From the NCBI RefSeq assembly GCF_003264365.1, contig NZ_PYAK01000004.1:186001-250000 (forward strand): DNA of 64,000 bases, read 5' to 3'. Positions 34,547-42,746 of this stretch are shown in pieces (the first letter of the stretch is position 1; the number at the start of each line of letters is the position of its first letter). The notes beneath the pieces are model-generated. The model saw only the letters and a program-made list of their open reading frames with translations. It was not told where the DNA came from and did no database searches. The DNA comes from Micromonospora noduli (GTDB taxonomy: Bacteria; Actinomycetota; Actinomycetes; Mycobacteriales; Micromonosporaceae). Made by a program: the position numbers and the translations under genes.

Positions 34547-37500
34547 TCAGAGACCGAAGACTTTCTGGGCAAGGTTTCGCCAGGCCGGGAAGTCCACCCC
34601 ACCCCGATCGTCTGTCACAACCAACATGCCCTGGGCTCCGCCGCCATCCTCCGTCGACAGGATCCCGTTGCGGGCATACCAGTCCTTCTTGAGCGCCCAC
34701 TTGGCGGCATACCTTGGGTCGGAGAGCATCCCGAGGTGTTCCCAGATCACCTTCTCCCCCAGGTCCGTGTCAATCGTGAAGTCCGGTCGAACAGTCCTGC
34801 CATCGGCGCCGATGAAGGGCGTTTCGTAGTCGTAGGACAGACCGAGCTGGTGCAGCAGGTTCGCGATCAACAACTCGCTCTTGCTGCGGACCAGTTCACC
34901 CCGGTCAGTACGGTGCACTAGGCCCCGGTCGACCACGGCATCGCCGACCTGAATGGGTTCCGACGGCACGAACAGGTTCGTCAGACGACCGGCGGTGTCG
35001 GAGTAGACGGGGGAGCCGCGCTTGGCGACCTCGTCGAGGTCGGCCTCGTGCAGCAGGATCACCTTGCCCTTCTGCCGGGTCAGGGCGGTGTAAAGCAGTT
35101 CCCGACTGAGCCCGGCAGCTTCCGCCGGGAGCACGACAACGGTGATACCGAATTCGCTTCCCTGCGACTTGTGGATGGTGATCGCCCATGCGAGTTCGAG
35201 CATCGGCGCGCGGGTGTCGTCGGACCAGTCGTAAAAGTCGTACTTGACTCTCTCGCGGCCGCTGAACTCAATCTCGGTCTTGTTCGGCGGCCAGGTGACC
35301 CACTTGGAACGCGTCTGGCCGACCACCACCCCCAGCTCACCGTTGGCGACGAAACGCTCCGCGTCCTTGGGGTAGATCCGGGACGGCTTGAACTGGTGGT
35401 TCCGGATGTTGATGACCTTGTCGCCGACGACAATGCGTTCCGGGCCGATCGGCTTGGCGTTCCGCCGCGTCGGCCCGACCGCCTGTTCGAGGGCACCAGT
35501 GCCGAACGCGTCCTTCAGCGCACGGTTGATCTCGATCGTGCCCCAACCCCGGCTGCGAACAGGTGACAGGATCTGCCAGGCGTCGGCGCGGCCTCCCGCG
35601 CCAGCCGGAAAGTAGAGATTTCCCTTGGCGGACACGATGCCGCCGTAGCTGCGGCCGAAAGCTGCGGCAAGATCCTCGTCGGACGCCATCCTCATCTCCT
35701 CGACCTCCTCACGCAGGACGGCGAGGAGAGTCGGGAACAGGTCGCCTCGGCCGTACTGGACGGCGCGCAGTGTCGACAACTGCTCGCCCGCTCGCAGCCG
35801 CTCCCAGACCAGGTCGGCCGCCGGGGACAGCTCCCCGTCGGCAAACCAACTGGCCAGGACCAGGTCATCGCGTTCCTGTCCGACCTGTCGGCGGGGAATG
35901 GTGAGTTCGGCGTAGCCAGGTCCGCATCGTGGCGTGCGGGTAGCGATGTCGTCGGGTGCGAGTCGACGGACGATGTCGACGAAGGGGCGACCGGCGCCGA
36001 TCGGCGGGAGTTGCCGGGGATCTCCGACCAGCACCAGCCGTTGCACCCCGGTAACCGCGTCGAGCAGTGCCGCCAGCTGCTCCTCGGTGAGCATCGAAGC
36101 CTCGTCCACCACCACGGTCCTGTAGTTCTTGGACCGAGTCTGCACGTCACCGGTCACCAGGTACCGCTCGGTCCACGGGTCGTACCGGCTGGTTGAGATC
36201 AGGAACTGCGCCAGGGTGACCGCGGGGGCGTCGACCCGCTGCGCCAGCTGCACCCGGGCCTTACCGGTGGGGGCGACCAGGAGTACTCCCCCGGCGGCCA
36301 CCGACTCCGTGTGCCGCAGCACCTGCAAGAGGGTGGTCTTGCCAGTTCCCGCTGAGCCGATAAGGACGCTGATCCGCGACGAGTAGAGCGTATTGAGGGC
36401 GGCGACCTTCTCGGCCCGGGCACGCTCCTCGGCGTCCAGTTCGTCCTCTGGGAGGGTGTTGTCCATGGGGCCCAGCAGCGTGTTGAGACGTACCGCGAAA
36501 TCGGGTGCGCCGGCGATGGGAACCGCCTTGAGACGGCGTTCGGTCTGGTCGCGGATGACGTCCCCGACCCGGGTTAGGTCGGCGAGCTGCAGGGCCGGCG
36601 CACCATTTGGCAGGGTCACCCCGGTCAGCGATGCGTCCGCAGGCAGGCTCTCCGCCGACAGGTGATGGGCGTCGAGGACGTCCGCCGTGACCGGGCACGG
36701 TGCGCTGAGCGTCCGTTCTCGGATCCTGTTGACCACGTCGGCCTGAGGCTGGAGCGTGTGCCCGGCCGCCTTAGCCCGTTGCAGCTCCTCCATGATGAAG
36801 GCACGCACCCGACGCGCATCGAGGCCGTCGTCCATTGCACTGGGCTTGGGCAGCGGGAACGCGGAAGCCAGGGCGGCGTCCGGGAAACACCCTCGGTCGA
36901 TGACGGCGAGAGGTACGCCTTCGGGCTGGTCGCGGTCGGCCTCATACAGTCGGTACGGGTTGGCGATGATGTCGCGGTCGTGGAGCGCGGGGTCGCGTCG
37001 CTCGACGACGAAGAACCTCTCGGCCTGATCCTTAGTCAGTGAGAAGCGGCTCAGCAGTTGCAGCAGTTGCCTCCGCTCGGGCCTGAGAGCCTTCCAGGTC
37101 GTGCGCAGGGTGGGCGTCAGGTGTGTCTTGGCGGTCAGACCGAGCCGTTCCGGGTCCGCCATCGCCGCCTCAAGGGTCTGCCAGGGATCGGTACCCGAAC
37201 CGGAAGCCGCGGCGACCATGTGGGCGAAAGTCACGTACTGCGGGACGCCGAGGGCGGCCAGGACGCTCGCCAGGCCTGGACGCGGCCCGCGCAGCTTCCA
37301 AAGCCGGTTGAGCTGCTCCTCCAGCCAGTCGAAGCCGAGCGGGCCCGCATCGTCGCCGAGGACCCGTCGGGCGGCGCGTCCCGCCGCCATCAACGCGAGC
37401 AGTCCATCGATGGCGAGGTCGTGACTGACGTGCTCGGTGACGTAGGAGAACGCCTCCCAGCCGCCCTCCGGAGCGAACGCCAGCGCGTCGCTGATGTCGA

Positions 37501-38272
37501 CGCCCTTCCGGTCGCGGGCCTCGAGTAACGCCTGATAGGGCATGAGGAAGCCCCGCTGCTGATCGGGGCGCAGTGAGTGCCCGATGGTGGTCTCCCACAT
37601 CTGGGCCGAGAAGGGCTCCCCACCGCTGCTGCGGTAGGCCCCGGTCGGCGTGACGGCGGTGACCATGGCGGCACCGACGAGCAATCGACGGGAGTCGTCA
37701 GTGAGCGGACTGTGCTTGGCATAGAAGAAGACGATGCTGCGCTCCGTCTGTACCGAGCTGAAGAAGGAGTCCAGGATCGCCCGCTGGTTGTCGCCGTGCA
37801 TCGTCCATGTGGTGTTTCCCCAGCCGGTGATGGCGTCGACCCGTTCCTCGAGCTCGGGCAGCAGGCCGAGGCGGCGTTCCTCGTTCACCGTCTTGGCTCC
37901 GTCTCGGGACATCCACCGGAAGGGCACCGCCTGGGCGGAGTACGGCGGCATGGTCTGCGAGGTGGGCTGGAACGTCGCGAAGGCCGGCGACTTCTGCGTG
38001 AAGGGGTGCGTGCGCTGGAACGGGATCACCCGGGGCGACATGAACGTGGCCCGTTCCGCCACGCAGGGCGGAGCGTCCACCAGCGGCAGGTCGGCGATGT
38101 CGCGCCCGGCATGGCGCTGCTCATGGTCGTCACGGCGGTTCTGGCCGATGTTCTTGAGCAGCACGCAGGTGCCGTTGCCGTGCGGATCGGCGCAGACCGT
38201 CCCCTTCCAGCCGTTGTCATGCCACGGCACGCGGATGGAGATGTGTTCGATCTGTGCCGCGGTCTCACCCAT
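34547..38272 (-). CDS. RecD-like SF1 helicase with C-terminal PD-(D/E)XK-like nuclease domain
   Basis: 1241 aa. The first about 600 residues are unassigned helical sequence with a Cys/His-containing start (VCADPHGNGTCVLLKN). The helicase core is RecD/TraA-like: Walker A IGSAGTGKTTLLQVL near 642, VVVDEASMLTEEQL, VLVGDPRQLPPIG, and a C-terminal UvrD_C_2-type segment WAITIHKSQGSEF with TALTRQKGKVILL. The last about 120 residues have VRSKSELLIANLL, VRPDFTID and VIWEHLG...YAAKWALKK, the Glu, Asp and Glu-x-Lys-like positions of a PD-(D/E)XK nuclease. ATG 38272 has GAGGAG 7 nt upstream. It lies 86 bp after the kinase gene in the same direction, inside the DISARM-linked array, and fits a DNA-degrading effector. 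Confidence 0.85.
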   Translation of the reverse strand: MGETAAQIEHISIRVPWHDNGWKGTVCADPHGNGTCVLLKNIGQNRRDDHEQRHAGRDIADLPLVDAPPCVAERATFMSPRVIPFQRTHPFTQKSPAFATFQPTSQTMPPYSAQAVPFRWMSRDGAKTVNEERRLGLLPELEERVDAITGWGNTTWTMHGDNQRAILDSFFSSVQTERSIVFFYAKHSPLTDDSRRLLVGAAMVTAVTPTGAYRSSGGEPFSAQMWETTIGHSLRPDQQRGFLMPYQALLEARDRKGVDISDALAFAPEGGWEAFSYVTEHVSHDLAIDGLLALMAAGRAARRVLGDDAGPLGFDWLEEQLNRLWKLRGPRPGLASVLAALGVPQYVTFAHMVAAASGSGTDPWQTLEAAMADPERLGLTAKTHLTPTLRTTWKALRPERRQLLQLLSRFSLTKDQAERFFVVERRDPALHDRDIIANPYRLYEADRDQPEGVPLAVIDRGCFPDAALASAFPLPKPSAMDDGLDARRVRAFIMEELQRAKAAGHTLQPQADVVNRIRERTLSAPCPVTADVLDAHHLSAESLPADASLTGVTLPNGAPALQLADLTRVGDVIRDQTERRLKAVPIAGAPDFAVRLNTLLGPMDNTLPEDELDAEERARAEKVAALNTLYSSRISVLIGSAGTGKTTLLQVLRHTESVAAGGVLLVAPTGKARVQLAQRVDAPAVTLAQFLISTSRYDPWTERYLVTGDVQTRSKNYRTVVVDEASMLTEEQLAALLDAVTGVQRLVLVGDPRQLPPIGAGRPFVDIVRRLAPDDIATRTPRCGPGYAELTIPRRQVGQERDDLVLASWFADGELSPAADLVWERLRAGEQLSTLRAVQYGRGDLFPTLLAVLREEVEEMRMASDEDLAAAFGRSYGGIVSAKGNLYFPAGAGGRADAWQILSPVRSRGWGTIEINRALKDAFGTGALEQAVGPTRRNAKPIGPERIVVGDKVINIRNHQFKPSRIYPKDAERFVANGELGVVVGQTRSKWVTWPPNKTEIEFSGRERVKYDFYDWSDDTRAPMLELAWAITIHKSQGSEFGITVVVLPAEAAGLSRELLYTALTRQKGKVILLHEADLDEVAKRGSPVYSDTAGRLTNLFVPSEPIQVGDAVVDRGLVHRTDRGELVRSKSELLIANLLHQLGLSYDYETPFIGADGRTVRPDFTIDTDLGEKVIWEHLGMLSDPRYAAKWALKKDWYARNGILSTEDGGGAQGMLVVTDDRGGVDFPAWRNLAQKVFGL

Positions 38273-38358
38273 GACGCTCTCCTCAGTCGACGCCGCTTTC
38301 GGCGGCGGTCACGTGATCGGTCGGTGCTGCGGTGCGGTCCGCCAATCGGCGGCGTGGT

Positions 38359-39951
38359 TCATCGGGATTTGGGCCTGCGCAGTCCGGAGAGCAAGTCGGC
38401 AATCTCCTGAGCGCTGGGGTGGGTGGCGCCACGCAGCCGGGTCTGGTCCGCCAGAAGGCGGGTCAGGGTCTGCTCAGCGGCGTGCCGCTGACCAGCCCCG
38501 AGCTGGAGCAGGCCGATCTGGCGCCGCAGCTCCAAGGTGCGTGAGTGGTCAGCGCCGAACGCCTCGGTCTCGTCCCGCACGAGTGCATCGAGCTGCCGCA
38601 ACGCCTCGCTGGTCTCACCGAGGAGCGCGCGGCAGGTGGCGCCCCTCAGCCGACAGTGCAGCGCGAGATCAACCCGTGGGCCCTGCTCCCGGGCGACATC
38701 CTGGGCGAGATTCTCATACGCCGGGGCAGCCCGCCGGTAGTCGCCTTCTTCGAAGAGCGCGTCGGCGAGTTCTCGACGGGCACCCACCACGTCGTCGTCG
38801 GCCTCGCCGAGAGCGTTGATCGCCGGCGCGACCGCGGCGGCGAGGACTTCCGCGGCCTGGCCGTAGCGGGACGACCCGACCAGCCGACTGGCTTCCGCTC
38901 GGGCATGCCGCAGGTCCGAGTGTCCGATCCCCGACGCCTCGTCTGGCCGCCGCTGGGGCGGTGCCGGCGGCTTGACCGGCTCAGTGGTGGGCGCTGGCGG
39001 CAGGATCGGCCCGGCGGGCGGCGGCGCGGAGGCCGAGGTGAACACCCGCGCCAGCATCGAGCCGTACATCCGGGTGGGGCTTACCGTCGACACCCCATCA
39101 AGGACCCCCGGGATCGGCCCGAGACCGATGGCGAAGGGAAGGAGCCGGTCGAAGACGACCTGGGCGCTCACCGGTCGGTCCTCGGGCTTCTTCTGCAGCA
39201 GATGCAGCAGCAGGTCCTCCAGGCCGACGGGTACGTCGTCCCGCACGCCGCGCACCGGCAGCGGCTTGTGGCTGACCTGCTTGCTCCACACGTCGTAGGA
39301 GGTCGACCCGCTGAAGAGCCGCTCGCCGGTGAGCATCTCGTGCAGGGTGCAGCCCAACGCGTAGAGGTCGGTGGCGGGGCCGCTGATGTTCGTCTCGATC
39401 TGCTCGGGCGCCATGTAGGCCGGCGTGCCGGGCGGCAGCCCGGTGGCGGTGATCTTCGAGAAGTCCGCGAGGGTGGGCGCTGCCGCGAGTCCAAAGTCGA
39501 GCACCTTGACCGCGCCGTCGGGCTGGAGCATGAGGTTGCTCGGCTTGAGGTCACGATGCACGAGCGACGCCTGATGTGCGGCGGCGAGGACCGCACAGAC
39601 CTGGGCGGCGATCCCGGCCGCCCAGCCGATGGGCAGCGCGCCCTGCTCGGCGACCAGGTCGGCGAGGCTGATCCCCTGGATGCGCTGCATGACGAGGTAG
39701 GGGCGACCCTCGTGCGACCCGACGTCGTACACGGCCGGAACACCGGGGTGCTCGAGCCGGGCGGTAATCCGCGACTCGCGGACGAACCGGCGGATGTAGT
39801 CCTTGTCCTGCTCACCGTTCGGGAAGCGGATGAACTTCACCGCCACGTGCCGGTCCAGTTTGGTGTCGTGCCCCAGCCACACCTCGCCCATGCCGCCACG
39901 GCCGATGGGCAGGTCGTCCAGCTCATACCGGCCGTTGATCAGCATCCCCAC
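38359..39951 (-). CDS. Soluble Ser/Thr protein kinase with C-terminal helical repeats
   Basis: Hanks-type kinase, 530 aa. Kinase domain at residues about 7-275: glycine loop IGRGGMGEVWLG, VAVKFIRF (catalytic Lys), HRDLKPSNLML (catalytic loop), VLDFGLA, and GTPAYMAPEQ. A Pro-rich linker (about 310-335) leads to TPR-like helical repeats at about 350-520 (EGDYRRAAPAYENLAQ, LGETSEALRQLDALV). No membrane helix is present, unlike PknB-type receptors, so it acts in the cytoplasm. GTG 39951 or ATG 39945 may be the start. It lies 42 bp after a DNA methylase gene in the DISARM-linked array. Kinase plus DNA methylase recalls the Pgl system, but PglY and PglZ are absent. Confidence 0.93.
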   Translation of the reverse strand: MGMLINGRYELDDLPIGRGGMGEVWLGHDTKLDRHVAVKFIRFPNGEQDKDYIRRFVRESRITARLEHPGVPAVYDVGSHEGRPYLVMQRIQGISLADLVAEQGALPIGWAAGIAAQVCAVLAAAHQASLVHRDLKPSNLMLQPDGAVKVLDFGLAAAPTLADFSKITATGLPPGTPAYMAPEQIETNISGPATDLYALGCTLHEMLTGERLFSGSTSYDVWSKQVSHKPLPVRGVRDDVPVGLEDLLLHLLQKKPEDRPVSAQVVFDRLLPFAIGLGPIPGVLDGVSTVSPTRMYGSMLARVFTSASAPPPAGPILPPAPTTEPVKPPAPPQRRPDEASGIGHSDLRHARAEASRLVGSSRYGQAAEVLAAAVAPAINALGEADDDVVGARRELADALFEEGDYRRAAPAYENLAQDVAREQGPRVDLALHCRLRGATCRALLGETSEALRQLDALVRDETEAFGADHSRTLELRRQIGLLQLGAGQRHAAEQTLTRLLADQTRLRGATHPSAQEIADLLSGLRRPKSR

Positions 39952-39993
39952 CGCGACAGCCCTTCCCGTTCTCGATCCACTGGCATGCGCACG

Positions 39994-41961
39994 CTAGTCC
40001 GCCACCGTCGGGCGCAGTGTCCCGTCGCTGAGACCGACGAACCCTCGCTCGACCAACTCCTCCCCCAGAGCCGTCGCCTCCCGCAACCGCGTCTCGAACG
40101 CCATCAACTGGCGGAACGCTGCTCCGATCCGGCGCTGCTCCGACAGGGGCAGCCGGGGCAGGCGGGCCCGGCGGATGTCGAGGCGGCCGGCGAGGGACGA
40201 ACCGCCGGAGCCCGAGCCATGCCGCGTGGCCCGCAGGAAACCGGCCAGGAAGTACGGATCCAACTGCTCCGGGTCGACCCGGAGCAGGTAGAGCCGCGGG
40301 CCGAGCAGTGGGCCGCCTTCGGTGACGACATGGAAAGCGGATGCTTGTGAGGCGAGGGGTGTCACCACGTCGCCCGCCCTGAGGGTGACCGCACCGGGTA
40401 GGGGCACGGCTGTCCCGGATGCCGGGCGCCCGAGCCGGACGTCCCGGGCGGTGAGCACCGGCGTGGGTCCGTCCTCGTCCGTACCCATCTTCATCGGAGC
40501 CTGCCGGAGGGTGACCGCGCCCGTTCTAAGCAGCTCACCGACGGTGGTCATCACCGGGACGTCAGGCGACGGATTGTCGGTCAGGTCCGGCAGTGTCGGC
40601 ACGAGGGCATCAACGGCCTTGCTCAGCGCCGCCAGCACAGGTGGAAACGCGGACGGTCGCGTGCCGGCGGCAGCGAGGTGCCGTCCCGGAGAGAGATCGA
40701 CATCGTCGTCCAACAGATCGATGATCGGCACCGCCCGGCTACCGGCCGGCAGCTCGGACCCGGCGCAGAAAGCAACCCATGCCTCTACGGCACCTGCCGG
40801 TTCGGAGCACGCATCGACCATCAGCACCTCGTCAAGACGCGGCGTTCCGTCGGGGCGCTGCATCAGCCACACATCCGGTGCCAGCGTCCCGGCCGGTCCG
40901 GTGGCCGACAGACAGATCACCGCGCGCAGCGCCCCGGCACGGAGCAGGTTCCCCCGGATGCGTCGGCCCGAACGCCTGCTGGCGGCAGCGCCCGGCATGA
41001 GGATCGCGACCCGCCCTCCGGGCTTGACGTGCCGGAGACAGTGCTGCACCCAGGCCAGTTCCGGTTCCCCCCGTGGCGGCAGGCCGTACTCCCAGCGCGC
41101 GTCGCCGGCCAGTTCGTCATGCCCCCAGGACCGGTCCGCGAAGGGCGGGTTGCACACCACCGCGTCGAACAGGTCCCCGGCGTACGCATCGGATCGCAGT
41201 GAATCTGACACGGCGACCCGGGCATTCCCGGCGTGCAGGAGGAGCCGGGCGGCGGCGATACGGGCTGCCGTCCGGTTAACCTCCTGGCCGCGGAACTCCT
41301 GAGCCCGGCTCCCAGCAGCCGCGAGCAGCAGGGTGCCGATCCCGCAGGCCGGGTCGAGAATGGTCTCCGTCTCCGACGCGGCAAGAGCGACCATGAGGAA
41401 GGCGAACGCCGCGGGCGTGACAGTGTGGCGGCGGGAGTGCACCTCAAGATAGCGCTGGCAGAGGAAGTCGAAGACGGCCCGGGATCCCTCCTGGTCGGCC
41501 GCCTCTGCGACCAGGCGCACGATGATCGCCGCATCCCGGTCCGGCAGGTCGGTGATGAGGTGCCCGAACTCCGGGACGGCCGTGCGCATGGCCTCGACCA
41601 GCCGGTCCACCACCACGGCGTCGGGCTGGTCGGCGAGTGCCTTCCAGCCGGCCGGATCCCGCTCGAGGAAGACCAGGAAGCCACCGAGGTAGCCGATTCG
41701 GTCGCCCAGCTCCAGGTCGGCAGCGGAGCCTCGCAGCGACTGCCAGACCCGGTCGACGGGGGTGAGTCGGAACGGCTTGTCATGTGCGCTCAGCCACGCC
41801 TCGACCTCCGCCAGAGCGAACAGAGGGCTGGCAGAGCTACCGCCGACGGGCTGCGGAAAGTCGGGGAAGCGCCGCCGCCAGTTGCTGACCGCCGCCCGCC
41901 CGACGCCCGCCAGGCGCGCGATGTCACCTGTGGCGACGGTGGGGCCGTCCGAACCCAGCAT
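39994..41961 (-). CDS. HTH-type N6-adenine DNA methylase with specificity-like C-terminus
   Basis: 655 aa. The N-terminus is a helix-turn-helix (GDIARLAGVGRAAVSNWRRR). The methylase core has motif I DPACGIGTLLLAA and motif IV CNPPFADRSWG near residue 270, so the catalytic NPPF is intact. The C-terminal 200 residues resemble an HsdS target-recognition half (RLPRLPLSEQRRIGAAFRQL). This is a modification and specificity fusion of type I style, with no HsdR gene nearby. ATG 41961 lies just behind the drmC stop; GTG 41967 would overlap it as GTGA. It therefore seems to be translated as the sixth gene of the DISARM operon. A paralogue is encoded at 56734-58656. Confidence 0.9.
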   Translation of the reverse strand: MLGSDGPTVATGDIARLAGVGRAAVSNWRRRFPDFPQPVGGSSASPLFALAEVEAWLSAHDKPFRLTPVDRVWQSLRGSAADLELGDRIGYLGGFLVFLERDPAGWKALADQPDAVVVDRLVEAMRTAVPEFGHLITDLPDRDAAIIVRLVAEAADQEGSRAVFDFLCQRYLEVHSRRHTVTPAAFAFLMVALAASETETILDPACGIGTLLLAAAGSRAQEFRGQEVNRTAARIAAARLLLHAGNARVAVSDSLRSDAYAGDLFDAVVCNPPFADRSWGHDELAGDARWEYGLPPRGEPELAWVQHCLRHVKPGGRVAILMPGAAASRRSGRRIRGNLLRAGALRAVICLSATGPAGTLAPDVWLMQRPDGTPRLDEVLMVDACSEPAGAVEAWVAFCAGSELPAGSRAVPIIDLLDDDVDLSPGRHLAAAGTRPSAFPPVLAALSKAVDALVPTLPDLTDNPSPDVPVMTTVGELLRTGAVTLRQAPMKMGTDEDGPTPVLTARDVRLGRPASGTAVPLPGAVTLRAGDVVTPLASQASAFHVVTEGGPLLGPRLYLLRVDPEQLDPYFLAGFLRATRHGSGSGGSSLAGRLDIRRARLPRLPLSEQRRIGAAFRQLMAFETRLREATALGEELVERGFVGLSDGTLRPTVAD

Positions 41962-41963
41962 GG

Positions 41964-42746
41964 TCACCACCCCTGGCCAGATGTCTGGAGCCTGACCAGC
42001 ACCGCACGGCTCTGAAGCTCCGCGATGTGCTCGGCCGCCCGCTGGGGTGCTGTGCCGCCGCGCACCAGCAGCCCCGCCTCGATGTTGCGGTTGACCCCGG
42101 ATTGGGTGAGGTTGGCGCTGGACACCAGCAACACGCGACGATCGGCAACAGCGATCTTCGCGTGCATCTTGGCGTGGTCCTCGGCCCGCCGCTCGACCGG
42201 CCAGTGCCACAACCGGACGCCGGGCAGGTTAGCGAAGGCAGCGGCGGGTTCCGTGCCGTTCAACGCTCCACCGGCTCCGGCCAGTGTCTCGACCACGACG
42301 GTCACGGTCACGCCGCGTGCAACCGCGGCCGCCAGAGCCGTCAGCAGGGGCGGGTAGGGCTTGGCGGAGTACGTCATCAGTAGCAGCTCGGCGTTGGCCT
42401 CGGCGACCAGGTCGACCAGCACCTGAGCGGTGGCGCGGACCGGCACCGGGTGGGTGCTCGGCCCACTCCACACCGACTCGATCCGCACCGCCGCTGACCG
42501 CTGCGCGTGCCCGGCAGCCAGCCCTCGCAGGTAGGCCGACACCTCCACGCCCGGCAACCCCGAGGCCCGCTGCGCGGCCAGCACCGCCCCGGCCGCCTCG
42601 GCGAATCCCGGCACCGGCACGGCGTGCCGGACGGCCTGCTCCGGCGAGCCGTCGCCGAGGCGGTCGGCCAGCACCCGCAGGTGTCCCGGCCCGAGCCGGT
42701 TCACCGCAGCCTCGGCCGCCGCCTCAAACGCCGGATGCCAGCTCAT
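41964..42746 (-). CDS. drmC: DISARM protein DrmC (phospholipase D-like nuclease)
   Basis: 260 aa, PLD superfamily. A helical N-terminal part is followed by the PLD fold, with the HKD motif in HAKIAVADRRVLLVSSANLTQSG near residue 205 and the upstream strand LLLMTYSAKPYPPLLTAL. Only one HKD motif is present, so a dimer is expected. Length matches DrmC. ATG 42746 overlaps the drmB stop by 4 bp (ATGA), and the next methylase follows directly. DrmC is part of the DISARM core; in the published Bacillus system it was not strictly required for protection. Confidence 0.9.
   Translation of the reverse strand: MSWHPAFEAAAEAAVNRLGPGHLRVLADRLGDGSPEQAVRHAVPVPGFAEAAGAVLAAQRASGLPGVEVSAYLRGLAAGHAQRSAAVRIESVWSGPSTHPVPVRATAQVLVDLVAEANAELLLMTYSAKPYPPLLTALAAAVARGVTVTVVVETLAGAGGALNGTEPAAAFANLPGVRLWHWPVERRAEDHAKMHAKIAVADRRVLLVSSANLTQSGVNRNIEAGLLVRGGTAPQRAAEHIAELQSRAVLVRLQTSGQGW

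Noticed and set aside
38359-41961. True Pgl or BREX system
   Set aside because: A kinase and methylase are present, but no PglZ-type alkaline phosphatase, no PglY/BrxC ATPase and no Lon-like protease were seen.
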